NCBI GenBank assembly: GCA_016490735.1
Contig: JAEMWC010000622.1
Span: 462,633 to 526,632, forward strand
From: Pachyseris speciosa
Taxonomy: Eukaryota; Cnidaria; Anthozoa; Scleractinia; Pachyseridae
DNA: 64,000 nt
Direction: 5' to 3'
Shown here: positions 36,880 through 48,261 of the stretch, one piece after another
How positions within the stretch are numbered: the stretch's first letter is position 1
Layout: every line of letters begins with the position of its first letter
The notes under the pieces: generated by a model
The model's database searches: none
Told to the model about the DNA's origin: nothing
The model's input: the letters and a program-made list of their open reading frames with translations, nothing else
Program-made: the position numbers and the translations under genes

Positions 36880-37097
36880 AAATCCGATGCTTTTAAAGTG
36901 TACATTAGGCCTCCTTCTTTACAGGCTAACTAGATTGGCAGTGGGTCAGATAGTGTGCTGCCACTTTGCCAATTTACCACATGTTTGTTAATATGTTAGC
37001 ACTTTACCGTATGTCTTAAATCACGCCAAGTTGAGCGTTTATAGGTGATAGAATTCCTTAAGTCACATATAACATGTAGCTTTTTCGCGTAGGAACG

Positions 37098-37490
37098 TTG
37101 ACGTTCAGACAGGGGCTGAGTCGCCGATTTGACGCTCCTTTAAATCCTTTAATCTTAACTTTAAAAGTATGCATTTGGGTCTTAAGCAAAATCCACTCGT
37201 TTAGGTTATTTTATTGTTCACTCTGAGTGAGTGCCGGAGTTGATGTTCACGCAGGGGCTGCATCGTCTCTGTCACGCTCTGGTTCAATTGATTATTTTAC
37301 TTTCCGCATTTAGTTGCTTTTAGTTTAGCCGGGTCTCTTTTCCATGACAGCGTTGACGTTCACGTAGGGGCTGCGTCACCTCTGTCACTTTCTGGTTACA
37401 TTCCTCGTTTAAAATGTTCAGCTTGTTATATACAGCCGCTGCTTGATCCGTGCGGCGTCGATGTTCACACAGGGGCTGTATCTTCGCGTC
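37098..37490 (+). repeat. Degenerate tandem repeat in the Ngaro 3' region
   Basis: Four diverged copies of a GTTGACGTTCACGCAGGGGCTG-like unit start near 37098, 37231, 37351 and 37456. Confidence 0.7.
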
Positions 37491-37586
37491 ACGATCTTTT
37501 TTCATTTATCTATCTATCTCGCTTTAAAGTGTCGACCGAGAGTTCTGCTGGCGCCTTGGTGGGGTTGCCACACTTTCATGTGGCTT

Positions 37587-38355
37587 GTGGCGGTTTTTCC
37601 GCCCCACCTTTGCTGAAGACTTAATTGTTTATCGTCAGTCTGGTCTGTTGTTTGTAATAAAACATGTCACTTCGGTGGTCTAATTTATTGCAACCAGATT
37701 TGGTCTCAGTAGTTGTTGTCTAAGTCTTCACCAAACTAGCGGGTCCCCATGCAGAACTCCCTGTCTAACATGATAATAGTCTATGATACGCTGTTTGTTC
37801 GTGAAATGGGGTTGACATAAAAACCGGGCATTATGGTGTCTTTTTATGTCAAGTCATTTCTTTAGATAATAGCCCACAAGAATCCCTAACATTCCTGACA
37901 AATTTTGACCAATCAAGAAGCGGGGCGTTCCGGCCATATTATTCTTAACCGAGACTCGCTATTTGCTCTCTCCCTTTTGATTGTCCACAATCACACCGTG
38001 TACATCAGTACTGGGTTGAAGACAAGTCTCAATTATTTTCCACCGCCTCCCCTTCCGCCAGCCTTTTGGACTATTTTCTTTATCATTATGTCATTGTTTG
38101 TACAACTAATCAGGTGATGGCGGTTTTTCCGCCCCACCTTTGCTGAAGACTTAATTGTTTATCGTCAGTCTGGTCAGTTGTTTGTAATAAAACATGTCAC
38201 TTCGGTGGCCAAATTTATTCCAACCAGATTTGGTCTCAGTATTTGTTGTCTAAGTCTTCACCAAACTAGTGCGTCCCCATGTAGAACTTCCTGTCTAACG
38301 TGATAATAGTCCATGGTACGCTGTTTGTTCGTGAAATGGAGTTGACATAAAAACG
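37587..38355 (+). repeat. Pair of about 237-bp direct repeats (probable Ngaro terminal repeats)
   Basis: The sequence at 37587-37825 recurs at 38118-38355 with few changes. It includes AATAAAAC, a possible polyadenylation signal. Position after the recombinase suggests the split direct repeats typical of Ngaro-type elements. Confidence 0.7.
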
Positions 38356-38364
38356 GTTTATGGT

Positions 38365-38625
38365 AAATGCAGTACACATAATAGTATATCGAACAAAGCA
38401 CCACGGGCAATTAGGAATCTTATTAATTTACTCTCATTTAAGTACAATCTCAAGCGACAAGAAGATGTTTTATCTTTACCTAAAGTTAACACTACCAAAT
38501 ATGGACTCAAATCATGGAAATATTTTGCAGCCAAGAAATGGAATGAATTATCAAATGACATTAGAATAGAAGTAGCCACCAATGAAATAGTAAACAGAAT
38601 TAGATCGTTAAATTTCGGGGATTAG
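38365..38625 (+). mobile_element. CR1/jockey-type non-LTR remnant (C-terminal end)
   Basis: The frame gives Thr-Lys-Tyr-Gly-Leu-Lys-Ser-Trp-Lys-Tyr-Phe-Ala-Ala-Lys-Lys-Trp-Asn. This matches the common end of ORF2 in CR1-like elements. Nothing of the reverse transcriptase core is present. Confidence 0.6.
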
Positions 38626-38780
38626 TAAATTTGTAACATTAGCTTTTTAATAGCATTTTGACTGCGGCGGTAATATTGTAATAATAGTTTTAAATAGTTT
38701 CAATCAGTATTTAATTTGTGATTTTATCTGATGAATTGTGTTATTTGCGTTGTTTAGGTGTTAGGTTTTCATTAGTTATT

Positions 38781-39112
38781 ATGCACATGTCATCGGCTTC
38801 CCCGTGGGGTCGACCCCCGGGCTAACCAGGGGGATTGTAAAATCAGTCAAGCAAACTTGAGGAATTTCCCCGGGGAGTCGGGGAATCTCTCAAGACAAAG
38901 TCCCTGGGTTAGGTGTCTCTCAGGTGAAAACTCCCGTGACATCCTTTTCAAACTTGTGAATTCCCCCACCCCCTAATCTTTGATCGTAGAACAATGTCAA
39001 GATTTTCCCCTACCCTCGGGCAAAGAATCCCGTCCATCTCCTTGTATTCCCCCACATATCTCCCTGGTAGGCCCGGGGGTCGACCCCACGGGGAAGCCTA
39101 TGACATGTGCAT
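38781..39112. mobile_element. Palindromic MITE of about 330 bp
   Basis: ATGCACATGTCAT and GGCTTCCCCGTGGGGTCGAC at the left end return inverted at the right. I see no clear target duplication. Confidence 0.75.
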
Positions 39113-39174
39113 TAGGTGGAATACCTGTTAACTAGCTCTCAGGCTAAGTGTATATCCACGTTAAATGAAGCATA

Positions 39175-39205
<31 letters not shown>

Positions 39206-39879
39206 TCTCCCCTCGGCATTAAATTACAAACAAGAGGCTACAATTAGCCTAAACTCGGGCTTGCAAAAAAACAGTATTGTATCCCTAATTTAGCGCTAAA
39301 CAAAAGAATAGAGAAAAATCTGTCTTTCTTACATCGGACGCATTGCACTTAGCTTGTGTTTGAGTCTATTTCTTTAGACCCCTATCAACATATCTCCCTC
39401 TAAAACTACAAAATTGCTTTACAGCTCATCCATTAAGAACAATAATTATAACACTTGTAAAAAATATTGCTAAAAGAAGAAGAAAAAGAGAAACGAAAAA
39501 GAAAAAAAATCTAGTGGTATGTACCTCTAGTAGATGTTATCTTCGTTAGAGGCAGGAACAGTGACCCGGAGTAGACCACAGAGGTTCGTCATATTGTAAT
39601 TGCATGAAAATAGTGTATTCATTCCAAAAAACTAAGCACACTTGTTTTCGCTTCGATGGATATTTGTTTGAGAAAGGAAACGCTTATCGAACGATGTAGG
39701 ATTTTTTGGCATAAACGTTAATGGAGTCTCGGTGAACTGTGAGGAGAAAAATAATCAGCACGGTGAAACTGTTTACAAATACGTCAATCCAGGGTCATTT
39801 GAAACATAAGAAAGGAAGTTTCATGTCATGCAAGTAAAAACTAATCGCTTATCATTCAAAAACTATTGTTCAGAAATTG

Positions 39880-39914
<35 letters not shown>

Positions 39915-42900
39915 TAAATAACAATATATAATTATAATAAGAACCTTCCCAGAATCCCTTGCAGCTGGAAAATCGTCAATCCCAAATAACTTGGCCAGTT
40001 TGAGGGCAGCAAGACCCCCACGTTGTCTAGCAATAAGTCTTACCATAAACTAATTCTCGTACAAGACTAAGGGCGATGACGTCATTGGTCACGTGACTTT
40101 GCTCAAAAGTGCGTTTTTGCTCACTGTGACGAAATTATTTTGTTATTGAAAAAGCAGTCAACATGGTTTGAAGCACAATGGTGTGAGCCATTTCGGACTG
40201 CCCGGGTACCGAACAAAATATAAATATTAAGGGAGGTATAAACAATTTTCAAAAAGTGGGAGTCTGGGTACAAGTGCTATCTCGCGTTGCATTAAACGCG
40301 AGGAAACAAGAATTTGGATATTGGTAGATATTTTTATGAAATATACATTTTTGTCATTTTTAATGCTGTGACGTCATCGGTCACGTGACCAGAACGGACC
40401 GAAGTTTAATATTCGCTCTAAAAGTTTACTAGAACCTTTCTCCAAGAATATTTTTAAGCGAAGTTGTAGTTTAATAAATAGTGTTTTAAAAAATGGCCAT
40501 GATTACTTTTTTCTAAAAAAGTGCGGCAGTAGAAAATCTGACTGAAAAGTTTGTCAGCTTCCTGCTCAACGACCATTTGAGGTATGAATAAAAGAAAATT
40601 TTGCCTAAGGCTTGAGAGTATGCTCTTTATGATGGCGTAGTCAGTTTCTTCTAATTTCAATTGCTTTTGGCGAGGATCGATGTTTAAGATTTTTTTCAGA
40701 GGAGAGGGCCTGGAGGAAAGAACGAAAACGAGGCTATACTTTCGCGCGCTTTTTGTTCACTGCGACGCCGCGCCACAAAAGGTTAGCTAGAAAAAAAATT
40801 CCAAGGACTGGACAACGGACTGGACTTGCATTTTCTTTAAACGGAACTTTTGACGACTTTTTTAATTATTTTTTTTTATGGCTGCTGTCTGCTCAGGGAC
40901 AATGTATACTTGAGAAGGTAAGTTGATACAGATAGTTGTTGCTGTTTGTTAAAAAACAAAACAAAAAAAAATCGCGTTTGTGTTACACTTAAATGCACTT
41001 CCTACCTAAAAAGTGTTGTTTAATTCTTGAAATTATAAAACTTAAACTAGAAGTTGCAGCAATGCGAATGAAATCAAATTAATGCTAACATTAAATGAAA
41101 CAATTTAAGTTGCTTAAGGCAACCGATGTAAGCTCAGTAATTTTACTAAATGCGATATTTGAAGGTTAAAAACGTATCTTAAACAGTGACGGAATAAATG
41201 ATTACTTTATTTTCAACCGGAACTTAAAACGTTACCTTCATTCGCACAGACATCAAAACTTTATTTTATACTGTCCATGAACTAAATTCCCTATTACAAT
41301 TATAACAAAGTGTACAATAAAGCCATTATTCAAAGTATTGGCCTAAGAAAAATAGTTGCGCATAAACAAATACTGGAACAGTTCGTGCTTTCAAATGGAT
41401 TACCCTAATGAATTACACGATTCCGACACATAAGTTTAATATGAGTGGCGAAACATTTTGTTTTATCTGAAAAATTACTGTACTACAAAAAACGTTTTCA
41501 CAGAGGTTGTAATGCATGGGGGTTCAGATAATTTAATTCAATTTTATAAAGCTAAAAATTGTATGTCAAAGATTCAGCAGAAACAGAGAAAAGTTTTAAA
41601 ATCACGGCTGTTTGTGCGAGTTCGTGTACGTGCGCGCTAAACGCGGAAAGTACCTAAGCTTAATAACTCTGAAGACGTCAAGTACTTAAGTTTATGTCAA
41701 AACCGACCAAGAACCAGTCAAAAAAAACGAAGAAAGATTAGCAAATAATTGTTTTAATAGATTTGGCAGTTTTACAAAGTGTTACGCTTCTGGTTTGTGG
41801 CACCTATTTTTACAATGGTAGTCTGAGGAAAAACCTTTTTACAACAATGTTTAAATTATAAGCTTAAGCTTACGGTAAATTTCATTTGAATCTATTTTTT
41901 AAATTGAGGGGAAATTAAAATGTAATTTGCTATAAGAATGGGTCCAACACAGAAATCCTGATAACCTTCTTCACAAACAAACTGACGATAAACTTGAAAC
42001 CAAATTTGAGAGTAGGCTTAACTTCTTGCCGAGCCATACAAAAGTTGGGCACATAAACAAAGACAACGCTTATCTGGCTTATCGGTTGACCGTAAGTTTT
42101 TTTGAAGAAAACGACTAAATAAAAGGTCAACGGTAAATACCTTCTCCAATCGTCGAAAAGTTTACATCGGGCCACTGCGTAAATTGCACATCCTTCGTCT
42201 TTAGTCATGCTCAAAGCACAGCGGGAAAATTTATGTGTTGTCGAATGCAGTCGCGGCGCGAATACAATCCCTTTCACAACGCTTTAGATACATCCAAAAA
42301 GCCGTCCATCAAGCCTTGATATAATTCTTCCCAGAGTGACCAGTTAAAAATATTTTCACAGTCTTAACACATCTTCAGGTGACCTAGTCGAAGTGGCGGA
42401 AGGAGAGTGGAGTCGAACGAGGTATCGCACAGCGTTGACGTGGACGTCGTTAATCCACTGACTTGATCTAAAGTTTTATGCTTCGGACTAGAAATTTTCC
42501 ATTACGTAGTTGAATTTGACGGCAAATCTCCCATTTTGGCGACCTTTTCAGCTTTTCACCACAGCTCTTTCACCACACAAATCTTTTCACAGTCTAACAC
42601 ATCTTCAGGTGACCTAGTCGAATTGGCGGAACGAGAGAGTCGAACGAGGTATCGCATAGCGTTCATGTGCTCGTTAATCCACTGACTTGGTCTAAGGTTT
42701 TATGAGCCAGGATGAACCAAATTTCAAAATCATTTCGCCGTTTTGAATGTAGTTAAGCTTCGGACTAGAAATTTCCCATTACTTTGTTAAACTTGACCGC
42801 AAATACCACTTTCACCACAGCTACAGCGCTGTCGCAAGCAAACCGTCGCTTCGTTTCAGAAGGTCGATTCACTTTCTGTGATTGGTTAAACAAAATGACG

Positions 42901-43070
42901 TGTGAGTCGCGAGGTGTGGAGAATCTACGATTCGATGACAAACATAGCGGGAAATGTCTTGCTTCGTAATTTTAACCAAAGAAAAAATTGCAAAACATTT
43001 AATTTTTGGTTTATCGTGAACTAAAAAAACTGTCAGAACAAGAGCGGATAGGCGTGTTTTCAGAGCATCT
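39113..43070. other. Gene-poor stretch
   Basis: I see no supported gene. There are GAT (39176-39200) and AAT (39878-39916) microsatellites. A diverged direct duplication of about 180-215 bp has copies starting near 42352 and 42588. The remainder is AT-rich. Confidence 0.5.
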
Positions 43071-43095
43071 CTCTCTCTCTCTCTCTCTCTCTCTT
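43068..43095. repeat. CT microsatellite near the region boundary
   Basis: This CT run lies near the point where sequence character changes from host-like to virus-like. The exact junction cannot be fixed by eye. Confidence 0.8.
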
Positions 43096-43825
43096 TAGCT
43101 TGATGTTTTTACCCACTAACCCTTTTTCCTATTGGTCAAAAGGGCTCAATGAGGTCATTAATGCGGGCGGGGTCCCAACGTCACATGACCTTTCCCTGCC
43201 TTTTTATTGGTCAATTCGGTTTTTTCGTTTTACCCTCCCTTCCCACCGTAAAAACTTAATTCAAAAGCTGTCACGCGCCAATTAATGTACTCGCTTACCC
43301 CTCCTAAGGCAAAAAATTGGCATTGTCACGCGTGACAGGTAGTCGGCGGGGTTTGCTCGAACCAACAAAGACAAAGGGGGGCAAAAAAAAAAGACACGTC
43401 ATGCCCGTTTTAATTTCGCAATTGTCGTCGTTGCATTTTTTATATTTTTTTTAAACGAAACCCAAGCAAAAAATGCCTACGCGCGAGGAGAGCTACCACA
43501 TTCCTTTTTTTCAAACTGAACCGAGCATTGGGAATGGCCAAGAAAAAAAAAAATAATTTACATCTTTTTTTTTTTTACACCGGCCGTGCTCCGAACGCGT
43601 CGTTACCTCCACAACACAGTTTTTAACAATTGCAATGTATTCAAACGTAAAAAATAGAGGCGCAAAAAACGTTACGACAAGTCGGGAAGTCGTACGCGCC
43701 ACCGAGGGAAAAATTCCCCAAAACGTTACACCGCAAAACGAACGAAACCGAAAAATGTTAAACGCGACTCCAAGAGCGCCAGGTGCCAAAAAAAAATTCC
43801 CCAAAAAACGTCATCGTAACGCGAA

Positions 43826-43837
43826 GGGGAATTTCCC
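43826..43837. promoter_or_regulatory. Palindromic kappaB site
   Basis: GGGGAATTTCCC is a perfect symmetric NF-kappaB (Rel) consensus. It lies about 20 bp upstream of a TATA box and about 120 bp upstream of the start codon of the NEMO-like gene. Confidence 0.7.
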
Positions 43838-43857
43838 AATATTTTTAAGAACGACGC

Positions 43858-43865
43858 TATAAAAA
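43858..43865 (+). promoter_or_regulatory. TATA box of the NEMO-like gene
   Basis: TATAAAAA lies about 95 bp upstream of the ATG at 43960. Confidence 0.65.
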
Positions 43866-43959
43866 TTAGTCGACGCCATGAAAAACTCTTCAGTTTAATC
43901 AAAAAGCCGCATCGACGATTAAAAGCGGACCGACGAACACGCACAAAAAAAGAATAAGA

Positions 43960-45501
43960 ATGGAAGGAGAAAATTCGAAACTCGACGTTTCCGTCGAAGA
44001 CCTTCGCGAAGATAACTTGCGCAAAATAATCGCGGGGTTGTGCGCGGAAAACAACAAGTTACGTTATCGACTCGCCGGCGTTCGAGGATTGGCGAAACAG
44101 TTGCACCAAAAACAACAAGAGGTTGAGTCTCTCGAAGCGAAATGCGATCGCGTGGAAGGAACTCTGGCCAGGGCCGAAAACAGAATCGCCCAGTTAAGTC
44201 ACACGATTGCAACGAAAGAAACGCCGTCTCGAGGAGCCGTAGTAACGCTTGGCGTATCCAAAAAAATTTTGGAAAAACTGACAATGGACAACACGAAACT
44301 CAGACAGGCCTTGAACCACGCATCAAAAAACATTGCCAACGGAGCGGACTTGATCGTGGAAAATCGCGAACTGCACGAAATTATAATGGCGTTGAGGGAC
44401 GAAAGAGACGCCAAGCTTCGAGAGACAGAGGAATTGAAAAAGTCGCTGGCCGCACTCGAAAACGAAGACGCGGACGCTTTAAAGGAACAGACCGTTTCGT
44501 TGAACGAGCAAGTCACCAAGTTACACAAATACCTCGCAATCAAGCAAACGTTTTGCGAGACCATCGTCGCCGAAAACGAGTCCCTAAAAAAAATCCTTCA
44601 GTCGCAAAAGGGCGAAAGAATCACAGACGTTCGAGAATTAAAGGCGGCCGTCGGCGACGTCGCCAAAACGCAACCGGAGCTTCGAAGCATAGTGAGCCAG
44701 GTGTGGAGCGGCAACGGCTGCGGCGGCGGCGACAGCGACAAAGACGACGATAACGAAACGATCGTCGAAGAGGAAGAACAAGAACGCGAACCGTCGGCGC
44801 AAACAGAAGACGAGACCCAAAGAGCAGCGAGTCCCGGACGGTCCCAAAACGACGCCGACGAATGCGCCGCGCAATACGAACAGGTCGTCCGTTTGCAAGA
44901 ACAAAAGGCGAACGAGCTGACGGCGCAATTAAAGAGCGCCCGGGAAGAGTTGACGGAATCGACGGAAAGCGCCAAAAAGCAGGCGGTCCGCATCGAAAAC
45001 CTTCGACGAGAAGTTCAAAATTTACGCTCGAACGCGGAGCGAATTGCAAGCGAGCGGGACAGACTGCAAGCGAACGTCGAGGAGTTGCAAAACGAACGCG
45101 GACTAATGCAAATGGCGCTCTCGAGCTACGAGACCGATTTTAAAAAGGAACGCGAAGAAAAATGCAACTTCGCGCGAGGTCAGAGGCAAACGCAGATGGA
45201 ATTGAATCGCGTCGCGGGCCAGCACGAAGATTTGAAACGACGATACATGAATTTAATGCATCGCGTGCAGCAAACGTACTCGTCGCCATCCTCGTCGAGT
45301 AATCGGTGCTCGGTGTCGAGTCCCAACGGCGGCGGCGGCGGGGGCGACAACGGCGACGGCGACTCTCTGCAGGTGGATGCTGCACCCGCAACGAGACGTT
45401 TCGTGCGACAGAGCAACGAGTTACAGTGCCCGACGTGCAAGAAAATGTTTCCCCACAATTGGTTAGAAAATCACATGAGAGATTGCGAAAGTCCATTTTA
45501 A
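43960..45501 (+). CDS. NEMO/optineurin-like coiled-coil protein with UBAN and C-terminal zinc finger
   Basis: This intact 513-residue frame is coiled coil for most of its length, with an acidic, low-complexity break at about residues 250-300. In the second coil, at about residues 375-420, the pattern Tyr390...Asp393-Phe394-x-x-Glu397-Arg398 matches the Asp-Phe-x-x-Glu-Arg signature of the UBAN (linear-ubiquitin-binding) motif of NEMO, optineurin and ABINs. After a Ser/Gly-rich linker, a Cys490-x2-Cys493...His505-x3-Cys509 finger resembles the C-terminal finger of NEMO and optineurin. Family members link ubiquitin chains to NF-kappaB and interferon kinases. A virus-like location suggests a captured host gene acting as mimic or decoy; this is inference. 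Coiled coils are easily over-matched, so the UBAN call rests on the local motif plus the finger. Long opposite-strand frames here are shadows. Confidence 0.7.
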   Translation: MEGENSKLDVSVEDLREDNLRKIIAGLCAENNKLRYRLAGVRGLAKQLHQKQQEVESLEAKCDRVEGTLARAENRIAQLSHTIATKETPSRGAVVTLGVSKKILEKLTMDNTKLRQALNHASKNIANGADLIVENRELHEIIMALRDERDAKLRETEELKKSLAALENEDADALKEQTVSLNEQVTKLHKYLAIKQTFCETIVAENESLKKILQSQKGERITDVRELKAAVGDVAKTQPELRSIVSQVWSGNGCGGGDSDKDDDNETIVEEEEQEREPSAQTEDETQRAASPGRSQNDADECAAQYEQVVRLQEQKANELTAQLKSAREELTESTESAKKQAVRIENLRREVQNLRSNAERIASERDRLQANVEELQNERGLMQMALSSYETDFKKEREEKCNFARGQRQTQMELNRVAGQHEDLKRRYMNLMHRVQQTYSSPSSSSNRCSVSSPNGGGGGGDNGDGDSLQVDAAPATRRFVRQSNELQCPTCKKMFPHNWLENHMRDCESPF

Positions 45502-45839
45502 TTAAAAAGTAACTTTAAACGACTAGTTGAACAACACGAAGTCAACAAAAAAAGAAAACAAAGAATCCTCCCGTTTACTTTAGGATTGCGTAAATTTTGC
45601 AAATAAAAAATGTAATCACGCCAACGGCCAAAAAAAAATACTTTTTTTTTGTCAATTTATAGTACGGGTCCACGCACTTTTTACACAAGTCGGCATTAAA
45701 ACGCGAGTCGCGCTCGGTTGTTATTAATTTTTTTACAATAAAAAGTTTTCGTTTTTTGCGTTTACCGAGCCGTTGTATTTTTTTTTTGCGAGAAAAAAAA
45801 TGAGCCAAATACACAAGGTGCGGCAAATTGAGCACTTTT

Positions 45840-47210
45840 TTGGTCGGCCCGGTTTGCTCGCCCGCCCGCCCGCGCCATTCGCCCAAACACTCAACGCGGG
45901 CGAGCCGGGCTCAACGCACTCGTGGCGAAAACAACGACCCGCGACCCGGGCATTTTTAGTTAATTCGGCTCGCTTGCCCGCCCGCGCCATCTGCCCAAAC
46001 ACACAACGCGGGCGAGCCGGGCAGGCTCGCTCGCCCGCCCGCGCCATCTGCCCAAACACACAACTTGGGCGAACCGAACTCGGCTTAATTTTTACAATAA
46101 AAAATTTTTACTTTTCCTTTTAAAAGCGATCGGCAAATTTTACCTCTGACTGACGCCAGACCATTTTACCCCGTTCAACGCCAGACAATTTTACTCGGCC
46201 CGGCTCGCTCGCCCGCCCGCGCCATTTGCCCAAACACACAATAAAAAATTTTTACTTTTCCTTTTAAAAGCAATCGGCAAATTTTACCTCTGACTGACGC
46301 CAGACCATTTTACCCCGTTCAACGCCAAACGATTTTACTCGGCCCGGCTCGCTCGCCCGCCCGCGCCATTTGCCCAAACACACAATAAAAAATTTTTACT
46401 TTTCCTTTTAAAAGCGATCGGCAAATTTTACCTCTGACTGACGCCAGACCATTTTACCCCGTTCAACGCCAGACGATTTTACTCGGCCCGGCTCGCTTGC
46501 CCGCCCGCGCCATCTGCCCAAACACACAACTTGGGCGAACCGAATTCGGCTTAATTTTTACAGTAAAAAATTTTTACTTTTCCTTTTAAAAGCGATCGGC
46601 AAATTTTACCTCTGACTGACGCCAGACCATTTTACCCCGTTCAACGCCAGACGATCTTACTCGGCCCGGCTCGCTTGCCCGCCCGCGCCATTTGCCCAAA
46701 CACACAACTTGGGCGAACCGAATTCGGCTTAATTTTTACAGTAAAAAATTTTTACTTTTCCTTTTAAAAGCGATTGGCAAATTTTACCCCGTTCAACGCC
46801 AGACGATTTTACTCGGCCTTGCTCGCGTGGGCGAACCGAATTCGGCTTAATTTTTACAGTAAAAAATTTTTACTTTTCCTTTTAAAAGCGCTCGGCAAAT
46901 TTTACCTCTGACTGACGCCAGACCATTTTACCCCGTTCAACGCCAGACGATTTTACTCGGCCCGGCTCGCTTGCCCGCCCGCGCCATTTGCCCAAACACA
47001 CAACTTGGGCGAACCGAATTCGGCTTAATTTTTACAGTAAAAAATTTTTACTTTTCCTTTTAAAAGCGATTGGCAAATTTTACCCCGTTCAACGCCAGAC
47101 GATTTTACTCGGCCTTGCTCGCGTGGGCAAACCGAATTCGGCTTAATTTTTACAGTAAAAAATTTTTACTTTTCCTTTTAAAAGCGATCGGCAAATTTTA
47201 CCTCTGACTG
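45840..47210. repeat. GC/AT-alternating tandem repeat array
   Basis: Each unit has a GC-rich part (GCTCGCTTGCCCGCCCGCGCC, then GCCCAAACACACAA), an AT-rich part (AAAAAATTTTTACTTTTCC, then TTTTAAAAGCG) and CGCCAGACGATTTTACTCGG. The AT-rich marker starts near 46099, 46244, 46386, 46565, 46743, 46860, 47040 and 47157, giving unit lengths of about 117, 145 and 179. The array lies between the NEMO-like gene and the SIM-protein gene. It contains no gene; frames across it are chance. A role as replication origin or structural repeat is possible. Confidence 0.85.
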
Positions 47211-47316
47211 ACGTTAACATTGGGCAACCTTTCAACGCCATTTACCGCAAACCGCGCGCCGAGCAAATTCGAGCGAAAAAAAACTGACGGGCCCAACACG
47301 TGGGTGTAAAATTGCC

Positions 47317-48096
47317 ACAGCAGCTGGGCGCTCGCTTTAATTTTGCCCGCCAAAACAACCACGCGAAAATACTCGATTCCTTCGATTCGAAAGGGCAAAA
47401 AGCCCTTATAACTAAAATATATATTATTTTTTAGGTGCAAATCGACCTGTTTGTTTAATTGTTTTTTCGCGCTCTTTTAAGAGTTAATTTTTAGTCGTTA
47501 AAGGCTTCCGTTTAAGTTGCGCCGTGGGTTGTTTAAACACGAAGGCGTAATCGTTAATTGTTTTTTGTTTTTGTTAATTGGTTAAACACACGACTCGGGC
47601 GAGCCGGGTTGGGCGCACGTGGTGGAAACCATGGCTTGCAAGTCGGGGCACTTTAATTGTTTCGGCTCGCTTGCCCGCCCGCGCCATTTGCCCAAACACA
47701 CAACTCGGGCGAGCCGGGCTCAACGCACGTGGCGAGCGCAATGACCTGCGACCCGGGGGACTTGGTCGGCCCAACTCGCTTGCCCGCCCGCGCCATTTGC
47801 CCAAACACTTAACTTGGGCGCCAAAAACAATCACGCAAAAATACTCGATTCCTTTAATTTAAAGGGCGAACGCCAGACCATTTTTACCCTGTTCAACGCC
47901 AGACAATTTTACTCGCAGCAGCTGGGCGCTCGCTTTAATTTCGCCCGCCAAAAACAACCACGCAAAAATACTTAATTTCTTCAATTCAAAGGGCGAATGC
48001 CAGACCATTTTACCCTGTTCAACGCCAGATAATTTTACTCGCAGCAGCTGGGCGCTCGCTTTAATTTCGCCCGCCAAAACAACCACGCGAAAATAC
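47317..48096. repeat. Second dispersed repeat set
   Basis: A GCAGCTGGGCGCTCGCTTTA unit recurs at 47317, 47917 and 48041. Copies of the CCCGCCCGCGCCATTTGCCC unit from the first array recur near 47665 and 47773. No coding signal is seen. Confidence 0.75.
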
Positions 48097-48123
48097 TCAA
48101 CACATAAAAATTAATTAGTTTAA

Positions 48124-48261
48124 AATATATATATATATATCAGTGCAAGTTATTATTTTGTAAAGTTAGCTATTAAAAAAAGGCGTTCCTTGGCAAATAG
48201 CTAAACTTAGTTGCCGGCCTTCGTTTTACACATTTAAACTAATTGTTTGCCAACAAATCAG
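48124..48261 (+). promoter_or_regulatory. Probable promoter and non-coding first exon of the SIM-protein gene
   Basis: A TATATATAT run at about 48127-48140 could act as TATA box. A CAG/GTAAGA donor ends the proposed leader exon at 48261. The only good acceptor before an ATG is CTATTTTTAG at 49221-49230. This implies a leader intron of about 970 bases, AT-rich and without genes. Confidence 0.4.

Noticed and set aside
41930..42277. 115-residue minus-strand frame
   Set aside because: No domain, no splice or promoter support, and composition like surrounding non-coding DNA.
43706..43719. GGGAAAAATTCCCC upstream of the NEMO-like gene
   Set aside because: The half-sites are too far apart for a standard kappaB site.
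44142..45512. Long alternative and antisense frames over the NEMO-like gene
   Set aside because: GC-rich codons and Lys/Glu-rich coiled coil leave other frames open; these translations are Arg- or Ser-rich without domains.
45575..48086. Open frames in the tandem arrays
   Set aside because: They follow repeat units, are rich in Arg/Pro/Ala, and shift among copies; no protein signal.
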